64,000 nucleotides of DNA, taken from Stictocephala bisonia (Eukaryota; Arthropoda; Insecta; Hemiptera; Membracidae). Shown here piece after piece: positions 30,761 through 45,300 of this stretch. Each line of letters starts with the position of its first letter. The first letter of the stretch is position 1. The stretch spans positions 3,229,388 to 3,293,387 of the forward strand of contig JAQJVL010000058.1 of NCBI GenBank assembly GCA_035578905.1. The letters are read 5' to 3'. The translations under genes were made by a program, and so were the position numbers. The notes under the pieces were generated by a model that did not search any database, was not told where the DNA came from, and was given only the letters and a program-made list of their open reading frames with translations.

Positions 30761-31329
30761 TGTTTTTATATGGTAGAAAAGTCAGCAGTTTGTAAAACTT
30801 TTCTTTTCCATTCACAACGGGTGGAAGTACAACTGGTGGAAGTATTGCAGTGAGGCTACCTTAATATATAATTCAGTTTGCTTTTCAAAATTTGCGAATT
30901 GTAATACTAAGATGGATTGCAAACATTATTATAAAAAAGATTAATAGATATTGTATTATTCTTTGTACCATTCTTGTTGCTTCCTTAAAATAATTTTCAC
31001 TCAATGTTTTTATGAAATACAGGAGATTTTCTTTACCAGGCGGAATTAGAGCTAAAAAGTCCCCTTTTGGGACCAACAGTTAAAGATGACTTTTGAACCA
31101 CCGGACCACCACAAATCTTCTAAGATATTATTAGATTTAGCTGAATTAAGTTTTTCGGAAAACATTTTGTTTCATCATTTAAATTTATATAAAACGTTTG
31201 CTGAGTACTATTTTCTAATTGGAATTAATTTTCTTGATCAATGTAACAATTACAATAACATCTAGTGTATATGCAATCAAACCTAAAATTAATTAATAAA
31301 ATACTGTAGTTAAGAAGTTGTGTAATAGA

Positions 31330-32370
31330 GCATATTACAATTGTTGTGTATATTCGTGTGATTTTTATTAGACTTATTTGCTGAAGCTACAGTTCCAGAG
31401 ATAAACTCAGCAGCTTTACAGACATTTTGTCTTTCAGTACCAGCTGCAAGAAGATTGATTATTTATTGTCAATTTATGAGCATATTTTAGGTTTCCTTCT
31501 TGATAGTTCAAAAGTTTTAAAAAAACATATTTTTTTATTATTTTTCCATCTAGTGCAAAAGGTACATCACTAAAAGACCCACACACGACGTTCTTCATCA
31601 CTTGGATTTGTAAAACTAGTTGTGTCAGTCCTACTTTTAAATCATTAAACAAGCTTCTATTAGAGCCTTCCACGTCACAAGATGAACATGAAAGTCAACT
31701 TTTTTTCGACTTGCTTATGTATCATGTAGCAGATGTTCTCCATTATTTTGTCAAAGTCGTATAATAATGGCTGCCTCCATTTTCCAAATAAATTTCTTAC
31801 AACTACTTGGACGTTGTTATGGGGTCCTAACGTTTGATCATCAATAGGCCTACTGTCATAGCATAAGTCTGGTTATAACTTCATCTCATAATAAGATAAA
31901 ATGATATTATTTTAAAAAACAGAAAACACAGAAGACTTTTAAAATGTTAACGCTTATCTCAATAAATTCAGGTCTTAATTATATTTACAACAAATGACGT
32001 TTGATTGTTATTTCACTTAGGAAAGATCATTTCAAAACAGCTCGTATTAAATTGAGACATTTTGAAATAATCAACGTAATGTTACTGCTCTAGATATATC
32101 TTCTATGACCAGCTGCTACATTTTCCAATAGTTATTATCTTCTTCTGAAATTCTTAAAACAGGTTTTAAAAATTTCATAACTGCAGTTGAAACGTAAATT
32201 TTTGTTTTCGCTACCGATAATAATTGTAGTTCCTGTGCCATTTCATAGAATCGTTGTTTTATAATTACATTTTCTCGTTTAAAAATCATTATAATTCTTT
32301 GTTTACTGTTGAAATGTTTTCGAGGTGTAATAATATGAGTACTATGATATTTTACGGCCCTCATATACAC
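31330..32370 (-). pseudogene. Decayed transposase-like fragment, possibly P-element/THAP9 type
   Basis: On the minus strand, 32370-32116 gives a Lys/Glu-rich helical segment (KRENVIIKQRFYEMAQELQL), and 31673-31434 gives LLNYQEGNLKYAHKLTINNQ. After a frame change comes NVCKAAEFISGTVASA (about 31410-31360). The order (YQEGxLKYAxKLT, then VxxAAxxIS.TVASA) resembles the segment around KMKVxLAAQxLS.SVA of P-element/THAP9 transposases, as known from that family. There are several stops and frame changes and no THAP zinc finger. Assignment tentative. Confidence 0.35.
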
Positions 32371-33000
32371 ACGCAGAAAGAAGTTCCGAATTTAAGTTAT
32401 TTTCTGTTTACTGCAGAAGGAATAAACGATGTTTTTCGTTTCACGAGATTTAGCTATTTTATTTCTTTCGCTAGAATTTGGACTATAAATCAATTTAGTA
32501 TGTTAATATATTTAACTGACGATAGTTTAAGTTTTCTACTCTGTTTTATATTTAAAGTCTCACCCTTAAAATCTATCTGAAAATAATTTACATCAAACTG
32601 TTTAGAACTACGAACATTGTCAGCCTTCATGTACGTATTTAGGCATTTTCCATGTACGCATACATTTTCCTTTCGGAAAAGAATAAAATTAAGTATTACG
32701 TTTGTTATATTGTCTTTCACTAGTTCGACAACCAGCAATTGCACGCCAGGGCATAGTTGTTGTCCTATATTGAATGTTATAGTAAAAATTAAAACAAACC
32801 GCAACGAATTACTAAAGATCCAAGAATTGCAACAAATTAAGTTTGACATAAATGTTAAAAGTTTTAAGTTATACAACCGGAAACTGCTCAATAAGGCACG
32901 ATAATTATTATCCTATAGTACATTTTGTAATGAAGATAACGCAACAAACTATAAATTAGATGACACCAAACATAGTAAGAAATGTTTACAAAGTATAATA
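32371..33000. other. Region upstream of POT1: overlapping open frames, none supported
   Basis: Frames at 32490-32891 (-) and 32617-32904 (+) overlap on opposite strands and neither shows a domain. They may be further remnants of the element at 31330-32370. Confidence 0.4.
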
Positions 33001-33039
33001 TAATAGTTTTAGTGGAATGGAATGAACGCACTTTTTGGC

Positions 33040-33329
33040 AGCAAACCAGCTGTTCGCCCATATGACGTCACTGTCACCTGCTCAGTCTCGCCGTGATACC
33101 TACCGGTAAATAGTTTAACGGTTTTGTTCTATTTACCGTGCTACAAATTGTCAATTATTGACGAGGGGAAGGGAGTATGTTTACTTTATCTTAAGGCATA
33201 ACCTATATAAAATATATAACTTACAATATTTGTAGACTGACAGTAGTGTGGATTAGGTTACTCTATTGGTTTTTTATCATAAATACTATATTATGTTATG
33301 AATAATCTCATAATTTGTTGATTTTTTAG
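33040..33329 (+). promoter_or_regulatory. Putative POT1 promoter/5'UTR region
   Basis: The first coding exon is preceded by a usable acceptor (GATTTTTTAG|G at 33329/33330), so an untranslated first exon should lie upstream. This stretch is less AT-rich and contains TGACGTCA (33063-33070, a full CRE palindrome) and a perfect 10-bp hairpin CGGTAAATAG/CTATTTACCG (33104-33138). Part of it resembles 59660-59730, so it may be repeat-derived. No transcription start can be fixed by reading. Confidence 0.3.
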
Positions 33330-33361
33330 GCTATTGGGTATCTTATGCTGGAATTCTCAAA

Positions 33362-33370
33362 ATGGACAAG
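33362..33370 (+). CDS. pot1: POT1 coding exon 1 (Met-Asp-Lys)
   Basis: ATG GAC AAG followed by donor GTAAGA. Exon body starts at 33330 after an AG acceptor. Phase 0 joins it to exon 2, giving MDKKNKKYTALSDV, a natural N-terminus just ahead of the first OB strand. Nine coding bases only, so it can only be recognised by the join. Confidence 0.6.
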
Positions 33371-36300
33371 GTAAGATTGCTAAGGTTATGTTCATTTTTA
33401 AAAGCCTGCATTTTAAACGTTAATATTTAAGGCACCTAACTTTATACAAAAATTTGCCAAATCCACTTGATGACTTTTGATAACAGCACAAAATCTGAAT
33501 CAAGCAAATCACTCATAACCTAGGCCTTGCACAAAATTACTTGTTTTTGTTTACTTTACCCTTTTGGTTCTAGGCTAGGCCCTAAAGTAAAATATGAACT
33601 GTATCTAAGAAATGTTTTTCTTTATTTTCAGCTCTTAGAAACCGCCCCTATAAGAATGTTCAATAAGGATAACATTGGGCCTCATAGTTTATTTTAGGCT
33701 TTTATGAGAAATAGGCAAAGTTATAATTTTGGTAATTGTGCACTATCTTCCCACATCTGAAAATATGATTCCATGTTGAAAAAGTGTAGGAAAATGAGTT
33801 TATCTCTCTTGAGGAGTTTGATTTCATCCGCGGAAAACTCATTTTTTACTGAAAAGTGGAAAAGCTAGTTTTTTATCTGATAGTGAAAAAATCTACTTTT
33901 TTAAAAATAGTTATTTTTCGACAACCTTTTTTTTCATTTCTCGTGTTTTTTATGCTGAACACAAATATATAACTGGTTTTATAGTAAAATTACTTGTTCA
34001 GATCAAAAAATGCATCTTTTACCGACATAACCTAACTTATCCTAATTGTCTATTTTCTCCACAAACCTTCGTAATTTGCTTTAAATTCCAGTGTTTGGCC
34101 TCCAAGACAGCCTGCCGGCCGTCACTCCGGTGGGAATATAAGTGAATTCGGTTTTTGTGATTAACAGTTGTTATATATAATGATCGTGTAATACACGCTA
34201 TCGCAATTTGCCGCGATAGTAGTTTTTCAGTTATATCTCGAGAAATATTTGTAATAGACCAAAATATTTTCAAATTTGTATTCAGCGCAAAAAAAACATC
34301 AAAATAAAAAAAGATGATTAACCCTTTGAGGACCGTACAATTTTTGAACATTTTTCTGTCTGTGCAAAAAAAATTTTTATTGCTTTTGAAAAGTTGTATG
34401 TGAAAAACGGCGCTCAAATCTGCGATTTTGCAGACATTCAGAGAAAAATTTGTAACTATAGTAATATATAAGATATTTAAATAATTTTTGCACTAAAATT
34501 TTTAAAAATACTTACACTTTATAGAAAAAAATATTACTTGAGTTAGTGTCATGTATAGTATATTATGTTTCAGATTATATATACAAAAATTACAAATTAA
34601 ATTTCAAGTTTGGCTTCCCCTGGAGCATAAACTAGAAACATTTTAACAGTAGGAACCCTTTTCATTTTGTTTAGAATTTAAAAATGAACATGTGTAACAA
34701 CTTCTATCAAAATATAATAATAATAAAAAAAGTTAGAGCTAATTTACAGAATTTAGTCATGCGCAAAAAACCATGGGTGCATGACTGTCTGATGATGAAT
34801 CATGTTACTCAATACAGTGGCGTTATTGAAACGAGTTGAAGGTCCAAGGGGATCGTAATTAGGGTCATTGTCAGTATCATCGTCATATAAATCTCCAGAA
34901 GAATCATTTACATAGTCATAAAGGCATCTATCCAATTCACTAGTTCGTAATTTATGGCGATCCATTATTACATATAATCAAATGAAACTCAAATAATAAC
35001 ACTATAAAAACTAATTATATTACAAAACTAAACATTGATAAATAACTTAAGTGAGCTAAAACAACACCAGTAAATAACGTTGACTCACAACACAACTCTT
35101 CTGACAGTTCTCAATTGTCATCGACATTGAGCTGTCATTGACGATCAGCTGAGATTAATTCCTAAGAGTAACGATATTTTACGTCATTATTAATTCGGTA
35201 ATGGTAACTGATATATATATTAATAGTTTACACACTTATATCAACTCATATAGAACAGTTTTACATTCTTCATACAAAGTGTTTTTGATGACTACGAAAG
35301 TAATTACACGACAATAACTAAGCGCGTCCTGGCAGGCCGTCGGATCGGCCCACCGTCCTCAACAGCAAAAATGTCACGGGCCGACACATTGGCCCGCTAG
35401 TCCTCGGCGGAAAAACGCGATGGGCCGTCAGATCGGCCCGTCGTCCTCAAAGGGTTAAAATACCATTTAAATTAACGAAAATATGACAAAAATACTAAAA
35501 GTTATGACATTGGTTTTTCAAATTTTTCTGTAAAATATGTTATTTCCGCGGAACAAAAAGCTTATCTCGTGAAAATACAGCCAATTATTCAGATTTCTCT
35601 ACAGTATATTTGAAATTTGTGAATTAATTGATAAATTAGTGGATTTTTTTGTGACTTTCAGTAACATTCAGAGATAATATTCGAATATCAACACAGGTTT
35701 TTATAAAATAATTTAAATTTACTAATAATAACTTAAAATTTTAATTGCTTAACCTAAAACTACCATTATTTACATTTAAAAACATTAAATATTTCCTGAC
35801 TGCCGTAAATAATTAGAAGACGTTGCACCATATATCTGTTACCTCCATCATGTCTTTAACTTTTTGTCCTGTCTGCGTGAAAGCTGTTTTAGACACAGAA
35901 GAGGGGATTTGCTGTGACAACGCCTGTAAAAGATGGTTCCACAGAGAATGCGTAAGGATGTCAAAGAGCGAATACCAGCACATATCTGGTGATAACAAGA
36001 TTAAGTGGATTTGTTCCAGAGTTTATTGCCTCGTTCCAACGGACCAGCCTCTGGACAAACTATCCACACCAATGACGTCTGTATTAACAAAATTGGATGC
36101 ACTCCTAACCAAGGTAGATAAAATAGATGATTTGGCCAAAGACATAAACAAAATCCAAACTGAAGTTTCGTCAATGAAGGCGGGTCTTTCAGCTCTGGAG
36201 CCGAGGATAGCCACTACAGAAGACAAGTTTGTTCAACTCGATAATGACATTGCCGCCATTAAAACAGAAGTCTTATTAAACACTAAAAAAATTAATACAC

Positions 36301-39300
36301 TTGAGAATAACACTAACACTTCCTTAGATGCAGCTGTCGCAGAAATTAATGATCGAGCCAGCAGATTAAAAAATGTTCTTCTCCACAAGGTTCCTGAGAG
36401 TGAAAAGAGCAACCCAAGCGAAATTAAAGAAGATGATGGAAAGAAGCTCACAATCATACTGGATGCTTTTCAATTAGAGTCTGATCAGGTGACCTTTTAC
36501 AGGTTGGGGCAAAAATCTAGCCGCAAAACTCGGCCACTAAAAGTAGTGTTTTGCTCCCAAAGTGAAGCGTCGTCACTCCTAAAGAAATTTTCACAGGAAG
36601 CATTTAAAGATGTCGATCCCACGCTGTCTGATGTCTCCATCTCCCGAGACCGCACTCCCAATGAACTCCCTTGACTCTTTACATCAAGAAATGGGTCGGA
36701 GAGCTGCTGCTGGCGAGTCGAATCTTACAATAAAGTACATTCATGGTGTCCCAAGAATCAAAACAATTAAGCCAAAAAACTAAATAATGCGGGACATTCC
36801 AGCAGGCTTTCGGTTTATTATCAAAATGTCAATTTTTTTATGTTATATTTGTATTTCAACCACTATGGTACTGTTATCATACCTCAACTGTTACCGTACC
36901 TGTGTTAAATTAATAATGTATCTTTTTTTTTGTTCACTTTCTGTCAATTATTACTTATGTTGCACCAATTGCTATTTTGTCACAATACATGCCCCTTCTT
37001 TGTTACCCATTACCACAACAAACAATAAATTGCAAAACAAAAGAAGTACGAAAGATCGTGTACCAACTAAATAGGGGTGGATTGGAAGAAATTGGACCAG
37101 CATTTACTCTATTTATACATTCTGTTCTCTATTTTCAGCCTAAGTTTTCTTGTATACAATTTTGTTAAAAAGGCATATGCCGTTAATCATAGTAAATAAA
37201 TTATAGACCCATTTCAAGCAAAATGTTTCAAATTTGTTTGGTGGCAAGAAACTGCATAAATACCATAATTTTATTGCAAAAACCAATTAATTTTACAGGG
37301 TGTTTCAAATTTAGGAAAATTTTCCTTAGGTTAAAACAAGACAAAAAATGTGATATAATCATAGAGGTACTAAATTCATTTGTTACTTATCTACATCACA
37401 AACTAAGTTTTCTATGTAATTAAAGGATTCTAGGACATGTAGACAAATAAACACTGTACTGATAGTGTATAAATAAAACTTGCAAAGACAGTTAGAAAAT
37501 AAATTTTTAAATATACATCAAAAGTTTAATAAGCAGAAATGTTGAGTGATAGTTGATGAATTTACTCAAAACATAGCAAAATGGATACAATAATATTAAA
37601 TTAAATAAATCTCATTCCACCTCATCTCTATAGAGGCTGTGTTACTCAACTCTAGAAACCAAGAGTTAGAGTTGCCATTTTAGAAATAAGTTGCCTTCTT
37701 TGAAATCTATAAACTTTGGTTTAGGCCTGCATACATTAAATTACAAATAAAATAGTACAGTAATTTCTTAATCTCAATCAAGTTTATAACTTACTTTTTA
37801 ATCCTTTGGTGTTACTGTTCAAAGTAATATGTGAAAACATAGTAATTTTTTTAAGAAATGAAATAATTAACATGCTATTTCATTACTTAGATTCTGATGT
37901 AATTTTCTGTTTTATTTTACAGAAAAACAAAAAATATACTGCCTTATCAGATGTTGATCATAAGATGCAGTTTGTTAATTTAATAGGAGTTATAAATGAA
38001 ATAACTCCTGCTATAAAACGTAACAAAATGGTAAGTAAAAACAAAACAACTGATTTTAAATTTTTTGTGTATTAACTAATAAGTAATGGTGTAAATCTGG
38101 TAAATCATAGAATTGATCAGTAATGCATTTAATTTTAGTTTTTAAAAGAAACATAAGACATATTAACACGTTCACTACTAAGGCTTATTTGTAATAAAAT
38201 TAGCCAGGTGCTGCTCAAACAAGCTACTAGGAAAAACACAGTTAAATTAATTAAAAGAAGGAGAAATTTATACCGACTATGAACTATGAATTTTTGAAGA
38301 TGACGGGCATCACAAGCAGATTGTGAATTATTCATTTCCTTCAGAGGCTGAGCTTTCATTGAGGAAAAATACTCTAACAGACACATCGGGCCGGCCGTTT
38401 GGCAATACAGCCTGATATCGGGCCGGCCGCGGTGAATGTGTTAAGAAGGTTATACTGAAATTCATTACAATACATTCATGTTCACGAACATGCAAATCAG
38501 CTACTCGCCTGAATTACAGATTTAAAATTAAGATATTTCTGTTCTGTAGTACATGCAATGGCATGCAATGCGGCGGGTGTCTAAAAGTCATCCCACTCTC
38601 GTTTCTAATACATTTCAATTGAGTTCAGCTATTCCAGGAAGGATTAAATTGTTGTCAGCGTGTTGCGCCAGTATCCTTGTTTTTACAGTCTTTTTGTTTA
38701 CGAATTGGCTATTTTTGTTGTGTATATTGCTTGTTCAAACTTAAATGTTACATCACATTTGTTTTGGATATGTGTATTTAGTTATTTGCAATGTAGGAAG
38801 ATTATTTTATTGAAAACCAATTCACTGATGGTAAATAAAAGTCTTAAGACAGTTCTGATGGCGATTCTTATGTCAATGGTTGCCGAGGCCACAGTAGTAC
38901 AGTAGTACAGTATGCCTAGGAGATGCAGAAAATGTTGCTTAACTTAAAAATATTTTTGTGATTTGCCTATAAATACAATCTATAATAGTTTATAACAAGT
39001 ACCGTAATACACTATTTTTAGTGATATTTTTTGCAAAAACACTTAGTGAAAAATCGCAAACTGGCATTAATGACAGATGACGTCTATAGCTCGTACTCCG
39101 GAAGTGGCACCTCAGTTAGGTTTTAAAATGGCGTCATATCTTTCTCCAGACATCATTTTGACTATTCTGTTATAATTCTTTGATAAGTTATTCCTCATTT
39201 TAGAACGTTAATGATAAAAATATTCAGCAACATTTTAATGACATTGTGTTAATGTTCAGTGGGTAGTACAAGAGATTTTTACTGAAGCTTACTAAGTGGT

Positions 39301-42300
39301 GATATAGATTGGCGGAATGTAGTCAGACGGCTCCTCTTCTGCACTAGCCTTGAATTAGCAAAAGTATGAAGAACACTGCATGAATATAGGAATTTCAAAG
39401 ACTCAAACATTGGTCGGTAGCGTAGTTGGTTCAATCCCAGCTTCATGTGCTAAAAGGTTTTCAGTTCGATCCCAATCAGAGTCAATACATTTTGAGAAGG
39501 ATCAGCTGATAACCACCGGCTGTTCATTTGTCATTGGGCTATTAATTAATGACACTTTCTAAGGAATAGTCGGCCTTAGTTTGTAACAATGACTACATTC
39601 GCTCATCTACACTCATCACACTCATTCGAAGTCCATATTCGCCCATATCTTGACGATCGGCGTCTTATGAATAAATAAATAAAAAATAAAATTCTCTGCA
39701 GCTCTTTGGGATTAAGAACACTCAGGGCATTTAGTAATTTGGTAAGTTTTTGTCAAATTTTCCCATACAACTTATTCTTACTTTATGCAGGACTGGTATG
39801 CTGTTCTACTTTCTGCCAGTCTTCCAAAACATCTGACCCTTTAACTGCAAAGGAATATAAGCTAGCACTGAACTTAGTAACAATACATTCCCAATGCCCA
39901 ATGGCTGTATTTTTTTTAATGAGTTAATACTCGTCCAGCCCTTTTTCATTGAATTAAAATGAATACTATAAAAAATGACAAACTATAAAAAAGATAAATC
40001 ATGATTTTTAAGCCTAGTTTTGTTTCAGATTGAGTTTAGTGATTCAGGTTTGTGATTGTGATATTCATAGGAAATGTTAGTTTACGTAATGGTGGTTTTG
40101 GCCTCTGTAATGAAGATTTATCGAAAAATATGAAGACATTTTTAAACGTGACTTACAAATACCTCCCTTGTACAATGTAATGTCAGTTGTAAATACTCAT
40201 ATCTACTGCTTGTTTATTTCAGCTGGGAAGTGTTTTGGTGGAGATAATCGACACAAGCTTGAATAGTCCAGGATTCAGTACGACGTTACATCTTGAAAGT
40301 GAAGTGCTCGATCAGTTTTTAGCTGTAGCTAGAAGAGGATTAATTATTGAGTTTTTAGATATAAAGGTAAGAATACTTTTTTGACTGTTTAAAACATCGG
40401 CATCTTTGATTTTACACTGTTCAGCCGATGTTTCTATATAGATCACTCCTAATCATTGCTTCTGATATAGTTATTCAGAATGAGTTGGCAATATATAGCT
40501 GCAATTATGACTTTGTTAATGCTTAAAAGTTTGATGGCAATAAAGGATTATTATTATTATTACAATCCCATTTGTTTTAAAATGGTATTCAAATTATATG
40601 TTTTATGTTGAATAATTTTTGTTTATTGTGTAGAATAATACTCAGTGTCAAAGAAAAAGTTACTTCACTAAATTGATAAGAATTGCTTTTTGTACTCGTA
40701 AACATTTCTGGAACTTTGTCAATTCATATATCTTCGTGCTATAAAAGTATCATGTTTCTGTGATAAGTAGTTTTTATTTTCTAATTTTTAAAAATTGGAA
40801 AACAAACCAAAGATCTAAAATCATGATACTTTTTTACTACAACAAAAATTAAAAAACAGTGCAAAGTGTAATGAAAACGTTAGGCCTACAAATATGTTAA
40901 CATATAAGAAAATATTTTATGCCTTTTTTTTCCTGTGATTATTGTGTAGTCGTTGTTCTCTAACTCGGGTATCATAAATTTGAATTGGACATTAGTCATG
41001 ATATAAATAGTGAATATCTCTTTTGCCTGTCCAGGGTAAGAGTGGACCTATGGTTCAAAATGGAAAGGGTAAAATAAGAAATTCAAACTTTACGTCTGCA
41101 CTTGACCTTGGACAAAGATAAGGGTATCGTAGTATGATTGTATAAAATCTTTTCAATTGACTAGTGAATTCAATAATTATTATCATAGCAAGTTATGGCT
41201 TCTTGCTAGCTTAACGGTTATTACTCCTGACTTCAATGCAGGGGTTCAGGTCCTAGGAGGTCCAACTAAATTTAGTTTAATGGGTTTAGACTGTTGTCCC
41301 ATAACAACATTGAAATACTCAGTAAAAAATGTCACTGGCCTTGAAAGAAACAAAAAAAATAAAGATATTACTGGCCAAAAACTAACCATGACAGAGCAGA
41401 TATGTGAAATAACCCTATATTTAAGGGACTAGTTAACAATGAGTCTTCCTTGTCAGCATTAGTAGCACAGTGCTCTAATCCAGCTACTTGGGGGGTTAAA
41501 GTGTTGTGGAGATTGTAGGTGAGAGGTTCTGTGCCCCGTTCTCTTAATACCGACATGCCATCCGCCATCCGCTTGATAGTTGCCATCGATGTGGACACTG
41601 CTAGAGACGTCTGGAGTGCCTGTGTTGGTTAGTGGTCAGGGTTTGTTAGGCAAGAGAACTGAGTATCTGACTTGTCAACTAGCTGATAATCAGACCAATA
41701 CTACTTGATTCAAATGTCACGTAAAACTTTATAGGCAACCTATGTCCCTTAGTTGCCCTGGCATTGAGCTATAAATAAATGGTCCTTTCTGAGCTAAGTC
41801 AAACTCAGTTTGTAACAAGACTACACATGTCATCCACACTTATCCTACACTCAATTAATCGTTCATACTTGCCTTTAAATAGGTATAATCTATTTTGGCA
41901 TCTCAAAATACAAATAATCTTAATACTTAGTAAAAATCTGTTTTTTTTTTTTTTTAATTGTGTCAAATTGTGTCAATTTTTATTAAATGCCAATTTTCGT
42001 TGATTTCTTTATGAAATACACACAAGAATACTTTAGAGGAAGCAATTTTTAATTATTACATATTCAAAACTAATATGATTAGGCCTAATCATAAACTATT
42101 ATCCAACACAATTGTGCATTAAAATACTATTACCTGCACAGGTAGCAAAAAATGATGGTGAAATTCGTGGTGAAGTCTGGGATGAAGAAGAAGTACGTCT
42201 GTACAATGATGACAGTTCCAGGTTAAAGTGGTGGGTTGAAGAAAAGAAGGTTCCCACTTCTGGCAAGTGAATTATTAGTTTATTTCTTAGTGTTAAATAA

Positions 42301-45300
42301 ATTTTGTTCTGAGGTGCAGTTTAATGTAGCTAGTTTAAATAGCTTAACAATGTTGCTTTTATTGTTTTGTTAAGCTTCTAGTACTTTAATACGTTGGCTT
42401 CAAGGATTCTTTAGAAACCCAAAATATAATAAAGTATGAGTTAATCTAGGAACTAATTAACTATATTTTTGTCTACTATCATGTTGTGCCTTTTTCCCTT
42501 GATATATATTTATTTAACTGTAAACCTTATAACAAAATAACTATTGAATAAACTTACCTTGATCTTTAATACGTTGACTGTAAAATTCATTCAATATACG
42601 GTTGGATGGAGTTAACACTATTCAAACTCATGTTCTCTCACATAGTAAATAAAGATATAATTCGGGAATGATTTCTGAATAGGGCTGTACTCTCCATGAG
42701 GTTAAACATAGTTGACAATAAATCTATTTATATAAAAGCCAAATACCACTGACCCACTCACTCATCACGAAATCTCAAAAACCACCGAACGGATTTACAC
42801 AAAATTTTAAAGGAAGTTAGCTTTTGTATCTAAGGTACCCACTAAGAAAGGAATTTTTGAAATTCCATTCCTATGGGGTACAAACGGCCCCTCAAAATTT
42901 CCTTTTTTCTGTAAGATTGAAATTGGGTTGATTTTAGTAAATTAATAACATCTACTAAAAAAGGTAAAAGGTGAATAAATAAACATGTTTATCCTATATA
43001 TTACAAAAATCGGGTCATTTAGTTCACTCACTTTTAGAACTTATTACTTGACCAATTTTGATGAAGTTTTTTTATACTAAAGATAATTTTGATTTCCAAG
43101 TCGTAACGGAGCTAGATTTTTGAAATTCCCATCTAGGTGTTTTTCCTACACGGTGTCAAAGTTGTAATGTTATTCTTATGGAGATTAATTTTAATTGACC
43201 AGCTGGCGGCACAAACAACTGTTAAATGGTCCAAATAATTTGTTAGGTTAAACATAGAAAGCAGCATGGTAAAATATTAAGTTAACCCAGGATCGGTCGC
43301 GCATACTCCACTTCCCCAATCGGTCGCGCGTACAGGGTGATTCTAACATATGGTTTTTTCAATATTACCATAATATTTTGAATTAAAATTAGAAAGTTCT
43401 TTACACAATCTTAAGTTCACTCCATGCTGTTTATTATACAATGTATAGTAGTTCTTAATTGTGTTTTTTTATTATAACTCGACTATTTTTTACCCTAAAA
43501 TCCTAAGAAGAATGTTAGTTTTAACTGTAAGGACTTTTGAAATAAAACTTCAATGCAATTAAAATTAAACCATTGTTTTATTAGCTAAAAGTATAACATA
43601 TAATAAGTACAGTATTATTATTCAATAGATATAGTGAACAGAACGCAACATTTTATGGAACACATTCAATGCACTTCATTTCTGTCAAGCCGACGTGTTC
43701 TGTGCATATAGGTTTTTGCACAGAACACGTTTTTGATGATATACAATATCCTACAACTAAATAATACACCGATATCACAACAACAAAAAATTGAAAGAAG
43801 CAATTATAAAAGTAACTCGATAGGTCGCGCCGTTAGAATGGCTCTACACCACACTGCCACGTGATCGGTCGCGCGTCTAGAACGACACTAACTGTACTGC
43901 GGCGCGTTATAGAAACAGTCCCCCCCCCCGCCACTGCTAGACTATGAGTCATCATGAAACCACCTGAAATACATCCAGAAAGAGTTCCTCGAGGCATATT
44001 AAAAATATGAAATTTATAATAAATAAAACAAAAAAATTTCTTTTTAAGCGAAAATTTTTGTTAGAACGGTTCTAATAGTGCGATTGATCCCGGGTTAATT
44101 ATTAAAAGAGGGAAATACATGTCTGTCTGTGTATGTTCTCATCAGCTGTTAAATAAAATGAAAACATTTGAAATATGATCAGTAATAACATTGATTGTTT
44201 ATAATTATTGTATTATAAATAGAGTGCAAATCAAGTGTAGTGGGTGAACTACTGTAAATGAATTTAAATAATATTATTTTACTTTTTGAAGTCAAAAGTT
44301 GTATGTCGAGGCCGAAGGTGAGGTGTCACAAGCTTAGCGAGTGACGGGGTTGGCACGCGAAGCGTGCAGGGGTGTCCCCTAGGTTTGTATTATGTTTGAC
44401 ATTATCCTATTGATGCATTAAGAGTTTAATCTTCAGTTGTCAAACAAAAACAAATTAAATGAACAAGTATGAAATAGGCTAAGTAATACCATTGGGTTTA
44501 TATATTAATAAGTAGGTAGCAATGCAAGTAGTATGAGTGAGATACTGTAAATAAATTGTTATTTTACGTTATACAATTAACCCACTATTATTTGTGGTTG
44601 AAAGTCACATGCCGATGTTGAAGGCCGAGGTGTATCGAGCGCAGCGAGAGTCGGGGTTGGCACGCGAAGTGTGCAGAGGTGTCCCGTAGCCTATATATAT
44701 ATATATATAAAACAGCCAAGTACCACTGAATCACTCATCATTAGATCTCAAAAATCAACAAACAGATTTACACAAAATGTTAAAGGAAGTTAGCTTTAGT
44801 ATCCAAGGGACCCACTAAGAAAGGATTTTTCGAAATTCCATTCCTAAGGAGTACAAACAGCCCCCAAAAATTCCTTTTTTCCATAAGAATAACATTGGGT
44901 TGATTTTAGTAAATTAATAACAGCTGTTTTGTAAATAAATAAACATGTTTAACATTATCCGTTGATGTATTAAGTGTTTAATCTTCAGCTTTAAAACAAA
45001 TTAAATGAACACGTTTGAAATAGGCTAAGTAATACCATCAATTGTTTATACTATGGATTAGGTAGCAACGCAAGTGGTGTGGTTGAGTACTGTAAATAAA
45101 TTTGATACTGTGATTTTGCGTTATACAGTTAATCTACTATTATTTGTAGTAAAAAGTCAAATGCTGAGACCGAAAGCAGAGGTGTATCGTGTGTAGCAAG
45201 CGTCAGGATTGGCACGCAAAGCATGCAGGGGTGTCCACTAGTATTAAATATTAAACATATCTTGACGATCGGCGCCTTAATAAATAAATAAATAAAAACA

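Noticed and set aside
32254..32904. Overlapping opposite-strand frames of 95-133 residues
   Set aside because: Mutually overlapping, AT-driven, with no recognised motif; at most remnants of the neighbouring decayed element.
39405..39480. Functional tRNA gene
   Set aside because: A- and B-box-like words are present, but no acceptor-stem pairing or anticodon arm could be drawn, and the shared tail marks it as a SINE.
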